DNA of 12,093 nt from DATKWF01 sp035529715 (GTDB lineage: Bacteria; Chloroflexota; Dehalococcoidia; Dehalococcoidales; RBG-16-60-22): NCBI GenBank assembly GCA_035529715.1, contig DATKWF010000072.1:1-12093 (forward strand), read 5' to 3'. The notes under the pieces were generated by a model. It worked only from the letters and a program-made list of their open reading frames with translations. It did not search any database and was not told the origin of the DNA. Below are positions 6,656 to 12,093 of this stretch, piece by piece. Numbering within the stretch: the stretch's first letter is position 1; the number at the start of each line of letters is the position of its first letter. Both the position numbers and the translations under genes were made by a program.

Positions 6656-7675
6656 CTATTTCTCTGCATTCGGTGCAGGTTGATAAAGCTCACGGAAGAG
6701 CCAGGTAGATAGATAGCGCTCACCGGTGTCGGGTAAAATTACCACGATAAGCTTACCCTTATTTTCAGGCCTTCTGGCTACTTCTAATGCTGCACAGGCA
6801 GCTGCTCCGGATGATATACCGGCCAGTATCCCTTCCTCTTTGGCTAACCTTCTGGCCATTGTGCCGGCATCTTCATTGCTGACCTTAATAATTTCATCAA
6901 TCAGTTCTGCTCTCAGAACGTCGGGAATAAAGCCGGCGCCAATGCCCTGAATCTGGTGGAGCCCCGCCTTTCCACCGGAAAGGACCGGAGAATCAGCCGG
7001 CTCAACGGCAACAACCTTAAATTGTGGTTTTCTTGCTTTGATTACTTCGGCAATCCCGGTAATTGTTCCTCCCGTCCCCACTCCACAAACCACGATATCT
7101 GCTTTGCCATCGGTGTCTCGCCAGATTTCCTCGGCGGTCGTCATTCGGTGTATTTCCGGGTTCGCCGGGTTCTTAAACTGCTGTGGCATGAAGTAGTTCG
7201 GGTTTTCCGAGACCAGTTGTTCTGCCTTTCTTATTGCCCCGGGCATCCCCTCCGCTCCGGGGGTTAGCACCAGTTGAGCACCGAAAACGGATAGAAGCTG
7301 CCTCCGCTCTAATGACATGGTGTCAGGCATGGTTAGAATAAGTTTATATCCCTTGGCGGCACAGACAAAGGCAAGGGCAATGCCGGTATTACCGCTGGTA
7401 GGCTCGACGATAACGGTATCCTGGTTAATGAGCCCCTTGGCTTCGGCATCTATAATCATTGATGTCCCTAGCCTGTCCTTTATGCTCCCGGCAGGATTGA
7501 AGGACTCGAGCTTTGCCACCACCTCTGCTTTTACTCCCTCAGTTATCCGGTTCAATCTGACCAGAGGTGTATTGCCAATCAGCTCGGTGGAATCCCTGGC
7601 TATGCCTCGGGTCAGCTTCGGTATCTCTATTGACTTATACCGGATTTTCTCTATCCCTTGAGTTTTGTCTGCCAT
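6656..7675 (-). CDS. cysK: O-acetylserine (thiol) lyase / cysteine synthase
   Basis: This PLP enzyme replaces the acetyl group of O-acetylserine with sulfide to make cysteine. Seen in the 339 residues: ELIGNTPLVRL (31-41), the PLP lysine K66 in FNPAGSIKDR, the substrate loop PTSGNTGIA (92-100), QQFKNPANP, the phosphate-binding loop GVGTGGTITG and the C-terminal GISSGAA and LPDTGERYLST. There is an extra N-terminal segment of about 28 residues compared with typical CysK. The start is supported by GGAGG about 10 bases upstream, formed by the last glycine codons of the carrier gene. Next to cysE, O-acetylserine is the likely acceptor. The sulfur donor could be free sulfide or, as with mycobacterial CysM, a carrier thiocarboxylate; the adjacent carrier makes that worth considering but unproven. 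Confidence 0.95.
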   Translation of the reverse strand: MADKTQGIEKIRYKSIEIPKLTRGIARDSTELIGNTPLVRLNRITEGVKAEVVAKLESFNPAGSIKDRLGTSMIIDAEAKGLINQDTVIVEPTSGNTGIALAFVCAAKGYKLILTMPDTMSLERRQLLSVFGAQLVLTPGAEGMPGAIRKAEQLVSENPNYFMPQQFKNPANPEIHRMTTAEEIWRDTDGKADIVVCGVGTGGTITGIAEVIKARKPQFKVVAVEPADSPVLSGGKAGLHQIQGIGAGFIPDVLRAELIDEIIKVSNEDAGTMARRLAKEEGILAGISSGAAACAALEVARRPENKGKLIVVILPDTGERYLSTWLFRELYQPAPNAEK

Positions 7676-7681
7676 TAGTAT

Positions 7682-7960
7682 TTAGCCTCCACCAACCATG
7701 AGTATTAACGAGAGTTCGTCCCCATTCTTAACCGGCTTGTCCATTTCCTTCGGGTAAACAATCTCGCCGTTAACAAAAACACCGAGGTAAAAATCTTGAT
7801 AGACCAACAATTTGCCCTCTTTGGTAAAAGGTATAAGCTCAGGGAACTGCTCTGCCAGATGTTGGAGGCACTCACTAACGGTGTCTCCCTTCACTTCGGC
7901 TGTCCGTTGGTTATTGGTATAGTCAGATAGGAGTGAATCGATATGAATCTTTATGCCCAT
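7682..7960 (-). CDS. MoaD/ThiS-like ubiquitin-fold sulfur carrier
   Basis: A 92-residue beta-grasp protein ending in ILMVGGG, the free C-terminal di-glycine that is adenylated and converted to a thiocarboxylate in MoaD, ThiS and CysO. Other signs are KGDTVSECLQHLAEQFPEL in the helix, VFVNGEIV near residue 61 and the GDELSLILMVGGG end typical of MoaD. Its length is nearer MoaD and CysO than ThiS (about 66 residues). It lies three bases after the MoeB/ThiF-like gene, its presumed activating enzyme, and seven before cysK. Possible roles are molybdopterin sulfur, thiazole sulfur, or sulfur for cysteine synthesis; the cysteine context favours the last, but no peptidase to release cysteine from a carrier is visible here. 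Confidence 0.9.
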   Translation of the reverse strand: MGIKIHIDSLLSDYTNNQRTAEVKGDTVSECLQHLAEQFPELIPFTKEGKLLVYQDFYLGVFVNGEIVYPKEMDKPVKNGDELSLILMVGGG

Positions 7961-7963
7961 TTC

Positions 7964-8707
7964 TTATCCCCTGGTTATTAAATGTCCACAATGCTCGCAA
8001 TCAGGGTCTCTCTTGACTTTAAACTCGGTGAATTTCATACCAAGTCCGTCAAAGATTAGTAGCCTATTGGTCAGCAGTTCGCCGATGCCAACGATATATT
8101 TTATTACTTCCGTTGCCTGGATACAGGCGATAACTGCCGGGGTAACCCCGATTACCGGGAACTTCTCCCCGGGAAGAACGCCGTGATACAGGCACTTTAA
8201 GCAGGCCGTTTCCCCGGGGATTATAGTCGTGGCTCTGCCCTCAAAACCATAGACTGCTCCATGAAAGAAGGGTAAATTATTCTCTATGGCTGCCTTGTTT
8301 AATATGTATCTTGTTGGCAGGTTATCCATGGCATCAACTATTAAATTGAACCCGGCCACGAGTTGCGAAACATTTTTCTCAGTTATCGTTTCCTCTATAG
8401 CCTCTATTTTCACGTTTTGGTTTAGTCGCTTGAGCTTGTCCGAAGCGGAATCAATCTTTGTCTTGCCCATGTCCTCGTCCCAGTGCAATACTTGCCGGTT
8501 TAGATTACTGAGCTCAACCCGGTCGTGGTCAACTATTCGCATTGTCCCCACCCCGGCGGCGATTAGGTAGATTGATGCCGGGGAGCCAAGTCCGCCAGCA
8601 CCGGCGACGAATACCTTTGCCTGCTTGAGTTTTTCCTGCCCCTCCTCCCCGAAACCCTCAATCAGTATTTGCCTTTCGTATCTTTCTAGTTCTTCTGGGG
8701 TCAGCAT
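7964..8707 (-). CDS. MoeB/ThiF/HesA-family adenylyltransferase
   Basis: The E1-like enzyme adenylates the C-terminal glycine of a ubiquitin-like sulfur carrier, here almost certainly the next gene's product. The 247 residues carry the nucleotide-binding GAGGLGSP (36-43), D60 in RIVDHDRVELSNLNRQ, DAMDN (126-130), and two zinc CxxC pairs, C169/C172 (CLKC) and C237/C240 (CEHC). There is no C-terminal rhodanese domain, so sulfur must come from another donor such as the downstream NifS. The protein cannot be assigned to MoeB, ThiF or HesA by sequence alone. It lies 40 bases after the Rrf2 gene and ends three bases before the carrier gene. An AGAGG lies about nine bases before the ATG. Confidence 0.92.
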   Translation of the reverse strand: MLTPEELERYERQILIEGFGEEGQEKLKQAKVFVAGAGGLGSPASIYLIAAGVGTMRIVDHDRVELSNLNRQVLHWDEDMGKTKIDSASDKLKRLNQNVKIEAIEETITEKNVSQLVAGFNLIVDAMDNLPTRYILNKAAIENNLPFFHGAVYGFEGRATTIIPGETACLKCLYHGVLPGEKFPVIGVTPAVIACIQATEVIKYIVGIGELLTNRLLIFDGLGMKFTEFKVKRDPDCEHCGHLITRG

Positions 8708-8747
8708 AATCAGTTACCTCTCCCCTTATTTCACCGGGCTACCGGCA

Positions 8748-9191
8748 TTATATATAATACATTGCCTCTGTGGATTGTTCCTTCTTTTTTTGTCGCTCCA
8801 CCAAATCTTGCAGGGTGGTTGACTCCAGAACGCCGTCCATCGCCTTTTTCATTTCCGCCCAGACGTCGCGGGTGACACAAAGGTCATAGCGGGAGCAGCA
8901 TTCCGGATTGTTAAGGCACTCTACAGGGTCTATTGAGCCCTCAAGGAGCGGAATCACCTCACTGAGCTTTACCTCCATGGGGGGTCTGACCAGTTGCACC
9001 CCGCCCCGGGCACCACGGGTGCTGCCGACTATTCCAGCTCCGATAAGCGGGGCAATTAGATGCTCCAGATAGGGCAGGGAAATGCTTTGCCGGCGGGCGA
9101 TGTCTTTTAGTGGCACCGGTTCTTTACCACAGTGCAGGGCTAGGTCCAGGAGTGCCATGGTGCCGTACCGTCCCCGTGTAGAAAGCTTCAT
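8748..9191 (-). CDS. Rrf2-family regulator, IscR-like cysteine set
   Basis: A 147-residue winged-helix repressor of the Rrf2 family. Seen: MKLSTRGRYGTMALLDLAL (1-19), the recognition helix region ISLPYLEHLI (37-46), the wing GSTRGARGGVQL (56-67), and the cysteines C92, C98, C99 and C105 in ECLNNPECCSRYDLC, followed by VTRDVW. In IscR three cysteines in this segment bind a 2Fe-2S cluster; CymR-type sulfur regulators lack them. The extra cysteine C99 leaves the ligand set unclear. It is the first gene of the cysteine/desulfurase operon and lies behind a promoter with an overlapping palindrome, so it probably represses its own operon in response to cluster status or cysteine supply. GGAG lies eight bases before the ATG. 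Confidence 0.9.
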   Translation of the reverse strand: MKLSTRGRYGTMALLDLALHCGKEPVPLKDIARRQSISLPYLEHLIAPLIGAGIVGSTRGARGGVQLVRPPMEVKLSEVIPLLEGSIDPVECLNNPECCSRYDLCVTRDVWAEMKKAMDGVLESTTLQDLVERQKKKEQSTEAMYYI

Positions 9192-9209
9192 TCTAATATC
9201 TCCATTGTT

Positions 9210-9231
9210 GACTAAAGTAATTATATTAGTC
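9210..9231. promoter_or_regulatory. Candidate Rrf2 operator
   Basis: A perfect interrupted palindrome with 6-base arms GACTAA and TTAGTC, separated by ten AT-rich bases, sits just downstream of the -10 of the sulfur operon, overlapping the expected start site and about 19 bases before the Rrf2 ATG. It shares the GACT...AGTC ends with IscR type 1 sites, although its arms are farther apart. Autorepression by the Rrf2 protein is inferred. Confidence 0.6.
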
Positions 9232-9232
9232 T

Positions 9233-9261
9233 ATTTTAATACCGGTAGAATGTTTTGTCAA
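9233..9261 (-). promoter_or_regulatory. Promoter of the sulfur operon
   Basis: Reading leftward, a perfect TTGACA -35 at 9256-9261 is followed by a 17-base spacer and TAAAAT (five of six matches) at 9233-9238. This is the best sigma-70-type promoter in the window and lies about 42 bases before the Rrf2 start. Confidence 0.78.
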
Positions 9262-9348
9262 ATTTTTGGCTGGATTATAGATGTGGGGCGTTTAAGCAGA
9301 GTGGATAAAGTGGTATCATAAGGCAACAGACTGGACGGAGGCGTTAAA

Positions 9349-10755
9349 TTGCAGATAAAGCTGAATTTTTTAGGTGCAGCCCGTAATGTAACCGGTTCAC
9401 GGTGTCTGCTGGAGACTAACAATACCAGGGTTCTGGTGGACTGCGGACTCTATCAGGAAAGGGAGTTCAAGAGCCGCAACTGGGAGCCTTTCCGTGTTCC
9501 TCCCGCTACTCTGGATGCAGTGCTGCTGACCCATGCTCATCTTGACCATTGTGGTCTGCTTCCCAAGCTGGTTCGTGATGGCTTCCGGGGCAAGATTTAC
9601 TGCACGGAGGCTACTGCTGAGATTGTTCGAATCATGCTTCTGGATTCCGCCAAGTTGCAGCAAGAGGATGCTGAATTTAAAAGTAAGAGGCATCAGCGGG
9701 AGGGTAGAAAAGGTCCTTTCTCGGAGATTCCTCTCTATACTGTTGATGATGCTGAGGCTGTTTTCCCTCTGTTTGAAACGAGAAAATACGGGGAGACTTT
9801 TCATATTGGTGACGGGGTTGAGGTTGCGTTTTATGATGCCGGTCACGTTCTGGGCTCATCCATGATACAGGTTGTGGTCAGGCAGGGGGAAGAGAAAAGG
9901 ACGGTTCTCTTTTCCGGTGACGTTGGTCGGCGAAACCGACCGATACTGCGAGACCCGACTATCTTTGAAGAAGCAGATTATGTGCTGGTTGAGTCCACCT
10001 ACGGGGACAGGCTGCACCAGAAGCCGGTGGATATCGGTGAAAGTCTCGCCGAGGTTATAAACTCGACGCAGAGAGCCGGCGGGAATATACTTGTGCCCAG
10101 CTTTGCCCTGGAGCGGGCGCAGGAAATCATGTACTGTCTGAACGAGTTGCTCCTTGAAAACCGAATTCCACATCTGATGGTCTTCCTTGATAGCCCGATG
10201 GCTAATAGTATCACGGAGGTGTTTGAGCAACATCCTGAATTATATGACCGTGAAATGACCGAACTGATGCGCCAGAAAAAGTCCCCGTTTGATTTCCCGG
10301 GCCTGGAGATGGTACGGACAGTGGATGAGTCAAAAGCGATTAATCACATAAAGGGAACGACAATGATAATAGCTGGCTCCGGTATGTGTACCGGGGGCAG
10401 GATAAAGCACCACCTGGTGACCAATATTACCCGGCGGGAAAGCACGGTACTCTTCGTGGGGTATCAGGCAGTCGGCACATTGGGCAGAAGCATTGTTGAG
10501 GGTGCTAGAAAAGTAAGGATACTGGGGCAGCGTTATCCGGTGCGGGCAAGAATAGCACAGCTCCACGGTTTTTCCGCCCATGCCGACCGGGATGGGCTTT
10601 TCCGATGGCTCTCCGGCTTGAAAAAGGCTCCAAGACAGCTGTTTGTCGTTCACGGGGAGGCTGAATCAGCCCAGCGGTTCGGCGATTTCCTGAGAGAGAA
10701 AACCGGCTGGCAGATATCGGTTCCAGAATATGGCAGTGAGGTAGTCCTAGGCTAG
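9349..10755 (+). CDS. MBL-fold beta-CASP ribonuclease (YSH1/CPSF73-like)
   Basis: A 468-residue metallo-beta-lactamase protein with a beta-CASP insert, of the family that includes Thermus TTHA0252 and eukaryotic CPSF73, usually endo- or exoribonucleases. Seen: LTHAHLDHCG (60-69), H166 in DAGHVLGS, D191 in FSGDVGR, the beta-CASP core with ESTYGDR (215-221), PSFALERAQE (250-259), GSGMCTGGR (343-351), HGFSAHAD (406-413) and VHGE (434-437). All metal ligands look intact. The start is TTG, seven bases after GGAGG at 9337-9341; an in-frame stop at 9319 leaves no good upstream start. It is divergent from the sulfur operon across a 157-base gap. A function in RNA processing or decay is expected; the substrate is unknown. 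Confidence 0.93.
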   Translation: MQIKLNFLGAARNVTGSRCLLETNNTRVLVDCGLYQEREFKSRNWEPFRVPPATLDAVLLTHAHLDHCGLLPKLVRDGFRGKIYCTEATAEIVRIMLLDSAKLQQEDAEFKSKRHQREGRKGPFSEIPLYTVDDAEAVFPLFETRKYGETFHIGDGVEVAFYDAGHVLGSSMIQVVVRQGEEKRTVLFSGDVGRRNRPILRDPTIFEEADYVLVESTYGDRLHQKPVDIGESLAEVINSTQRAGGNILVPSFALERAQEIMYCLNELLLENRIPHLMVFLDSPMANSITEVFEQHPELYDREMTELMRQKKSPFDFPGLEMVRTVDESKAINHIKGTTMIIAGSGMCTGGRIKHHLVTNITRRESTVLFVGYQAVGTLGRSIVEGARKVRILGQRYPVRARIAQLHGFSAHADRDGLFRWLSGLKKAPRQLFVVHGEAESAQRFGDFLREKTGWQISVPEYGSEVVLG

Positions 10756-10784
10756 TCAGTTAATCGTATTCTGATAAAAAATAG

Positions 10785-10790
10785 TATAAT
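10785..10790 (+). promoter_or_regulatory. Possible -10 box for the MscS gene
   Basis: A perfect TATAAT lies 28 bases before the MscS ATG in an AT-rich gap of 63 bases. No convincing -35 hexamer is seen: TTAATC at 10760-10765 would need a 19-base spacer. The gene may therefore also be read from the nuclease transcript. Confidence 0.35.
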
Positions 10791-10818
10791 ATACTTAATC
10801 GGTTCGGGGGGTGTTGTT

Positions 10819-11925
10819 ATGTGGCAATGGTTTACCACTAATGGCGTGTGGATTATTATTTCCGCGGGTTTTGTCCTGGTCCTTCTACTTTTTATCAGGG
10901 AGCGCATCTGCAATAAAGTTCTAAGTGCAGTACCAGAAGAGCGGCAAAAAAGCACACAGAGAAATATGACCTTTATCTTTTGGTCTATTGAGGGAATCTC
11001 GTTAGTAATAATAGCCTTGGCATTCGTGGCTATCACATTATCTCGTACAGGCATCTATGGAATAATAACTCCAGAGACCATACAGAAATGGTTTCTGGAG
11101 AGTGGCACCAGCATTCTCATCTTACTGGTGGTGGGCATTGGGTTGTGGTATGCCTGGAAGAGATTTCTTCCGCCTCTTTTAAGGCAAGCTATGGCCAAAC
11201 CCGGGCGGGGAGAAAGCCGGGAAGGCATGAAGAGGAGAAGAGATACCCTTCAGGGTGTCTTTATGAGTTTGGGGAAGATTATTATTATCCTGTTGGTCAC
11301 CTTCATGGTCCTGTCTGAGATGAATGTAAATATTGGGCCGATTCTGGCTGGTCTCGGTATCGTTGGCATAGCTGTTGGTTTCGGCGCCCAGTACATGATA
11401 AGGGACCTTATTGCCGGTGTCTTCATCCTTCTGGAAAACCAGTACCGGGTAGGGGATGTAGCCAAGGTGGCCGATATCTGGGGGACGGTGGAAGAAGTAA
11501 ATCTCAGGAAGACGGTGATGCGTGACCTGGATGGCGCCGTCCATCATATCCCCAACGGTGAAATCAGGGTAGCCAGCAACTATAGTCGGCACTTTGCCCG
11601 CGTTCATCTGGATGTGCCGGTAGCCTATGGCACTGACCTTGACTTTGCCATAGAGGTGATAAACCGCGTTTGCCGGGAGATGGCTGAAGATGAAAAGTGG
11701 AGCAAGCTGTTTAGAACGGTACCCAAAGTACTGGGTGTTAATAACTTCGGTAACTCCGGGATAGACATCAAAATTTTAGGTGATGTTAAGCCGTTGGAGC
11801 AGTGGGGAATAACAAGGGAGTTGAGGCTTCGCCTGAAAAGGACATTTGATGCTGAGGGTATAGAAATACCCTGGCCTCATACCAAGGTATATTTTGGCAA
11901 TTCACCGCCCAGGAATCCGGCGTAG
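10819..11925 (+). CDS. MscS-family mechanosensitive channel
   Basis: A 368-residue membrane channel of the small-conductance MscS family, which opens under membrane tension to release solutes on osmotic downshock. Predicted membrane segments by hydrophobicity are about residues 9-27, 52-73, 96-114 and 150-167, then the glycine/alanine-rich pore helix at about 173-203 with ILAGLGIVGIAVGFGAQ. The cytoplasmic beta domain follows (ENQYRVGDVAKV, GTVEEVNLRKTVMRDLDG, IPNGEI near 244) and then the alpha-beta C-terminal domain ending EGIEIPWPHTKVYF. The charged loop near 125-145 (GRGESREGMKRRRD) is cytosolic by the positive-inside rule. The ATG follows a GGGGGG stretch by seven bases. It has two membrane helices more than E. 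coli MscS. Confidence 0.93.
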   Translation: MWQWFTTNGVWIIISAGFVLVLLLFIRERICNKVLSAVPEERQKSTQRNMTFIFWSIEGISLVIIALAFVAITLSRTGIYGIITPETIQKWFLESGTSILILLVVGIGLWYAWKRFLPPLLRQAMAKPGRGESREGMKRRRDTLQGVFMSLGKIIIILLVTFMVLSEMNVNIGPILAGLGIVGIAVGFGAQYMIRDLIAGVFILLENQYRVGDVAKVADIWGTVEEVNLRKTVMRDLDGAVHHIPNGEIRVASNYSRHFARVHLDVPVAYGTDLDFAIEVINRVCREMAEDEKWSKLFRTVPKVLGVNNFGNSGIDIKILGDVKPLEQWGITRELRLRLKRTFDAEGIEIPWPHTKVYFGNSPPRNPA

Positions 11926-11926
11926 T

Positions 11927-11960
11927 GTGGCAGTAGTTTCTATCGTTTAAGTAGTGCCAC
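11927..11960 (+). other. Weak hairpin after the MscS gene
   Basis: GTGGCA at 11927-11932 pairs with TGCCAC at 11955-11960, with a 22-base loop that can form a few further pairs. No T-run follows, so it is not a convincing terminator. Confidence 0.25.
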
Positions 11961-12033
11961 TTGTAATAGGGGCACGTGTTTCCTGCTGCAGTTTTATGGA
12001 CAGGCACCAGCGTGTTTTAATTAGAGAGAGTTC

Positions 12034-12063
12034 CCACTACTGCTTCCGGGGTGGTTGTTTTTT
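12034..12063 (+). terminator. Possible weak terminator for the rightward genes
   Basis: CCACT and GGTGG can form a 5-base stem with a loop of about 11 bases, followed by TTGTTTTTT. The stem is short and the T-run also encodes the lysines of the converging fragment, so this could be coincidence. Confidence 0.25.
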
Positions 12064-12093
12064 CATGTGTTCGATGTAGCCGAGGAGTTTTTC
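12037..12093 (-). CDS. C-terminal fragment of an unidentified leftward gene
   Basis: From the right edge, reading leftward, an open frame gives EKLLGYIEHMKKQPPRKQ and then TAG at 12037-12039. Its basic, lysine- and proline-rich end looks like a protein tail, and its position would make it converge with the MscS gene. It is only 18 residues, so neither its reality nor its family can be judged here. Confidence 0.35.
   Translation of the reverse strand, partial: EKLLGYIEHMKKQPPRKQ

Noticed and set aside
6656..6680. TATAAT-like promoter before cysE
   Set aside because: TATAAT occurs at the cysK end on the minus strand, but no -35 hexamer lies at a usable distance.
7682..8707. Firm assignment of the pair as ThiF-ThiS for thiazole synthesis
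   Set aside because: The carrier is longer than ThiS, the pair lies outside the riboswitch unit, and no thiG or thiH is visible; kept only as an alternative.
9210..9231. Classical IscR type 1 site
   Set aside because: GACT and AGTC are 14 bases apart, not five as in the E. coli consensus, so only a general Rrf2 operator is proposed.
9397..9846. 149-codon leftward open frame inside the beta-CASP gene
   Set aside because: It is antisense to conserved catalytic motifs and has low-complexity, non-protein-like composition.
1..12093. Mobile elements, CRISPR arrays, tRNA or rRNA genes
   Set aside because: No transposase, integrase, spaced direct repeats or tRNA/rRNA-like segments were recognised on either strand.

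Overview
The window is gene-dense bacterial chromosome of balanced base composition. It holds fourteen complete protein genes and one gene fragment, with no mobile element, CRISPR array, rRNA or tRNA that I can see. Twelve genes run leftward from about 9191 to 1; two run rightward from 9349 to 11925; a C-terminal scrap of another leftward gene enters at the right edge. The gene set (stand-alone ThiN, MOSC next to nadA, Rrf2 regulator with a ThiF/MoaD pair and cysteine genes, a beta-CASP nuclease) suggests an anaerobic bacterium, perhaps a Dehalococcoidia-type Chloroflexi or a clostridium-like lineage. That placement is inference from gene content and style, not from a marker gene.

Region 1 (9191 to 4436, minus) is a tight sulfur operon: Rrf2 regulator with an IscR-like cysteine set, MoeB/ThiF-like adenylyltransferase, MoaD/ThiS-like carrier ending in GGG, cysteine synthase, serine O-acetyltransferase, a free-standing NIL domain and a NifS-type cysteine desulfurase. 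A strong promoter (TTGACA-17-TAAAAT) lies before it, and a GACTAA-N10-TTAGTC palindrome lies just downstream of the -10, where a repressor would block initiation. Together these genes make cysteine, remove its sulfur, and probably load sulfur onto a carrier protein.

Region 2 (about 4434 to 2582, minus) is a thiamine unit: promoter, TPP riboswitch, intrinsic terminator, then a PurM/AIR-synthase-like ATP enzyme and a stand-alone ThiN thiamine-phosphate synthase. The ATP enzyme's riboswitch control and its place just upstream of thiN make it a good candidate thiamine gene, possibly a TMP kinase.

Region 3 (2506 to 1, minus) holds mnmA (tRNA 2-thiouridylase, fed by cysteine desulfurase sulfur), then a MOSC protein and nadA (4Fe-4S quinolinate synthase) overlapping by 4 bases, with their own extended -10 promoter inside a small palindrome.

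Region 4 (9349 to 11925, plus) is divergent: an MBL/beta-CASP ribonuclease starting at TTG, then an MscS-type mechanosensitive channel. The last about 170 bases hold weak hairpins and the tail of a converging gene.

The theme of the leftward genes is sulfur trafficking and its users: cysteine, Fe-S proteins, thiolated tRNA, and possibly molybdopterin or thiamine thiazole. The most notable items are the riboswitch-controlled AIR-synthase-like/ThiN pair, the operator-like palindrome before the Rrf2 operon, and the carrier/adenylyltransferase pair placed inside a cysteine operon.
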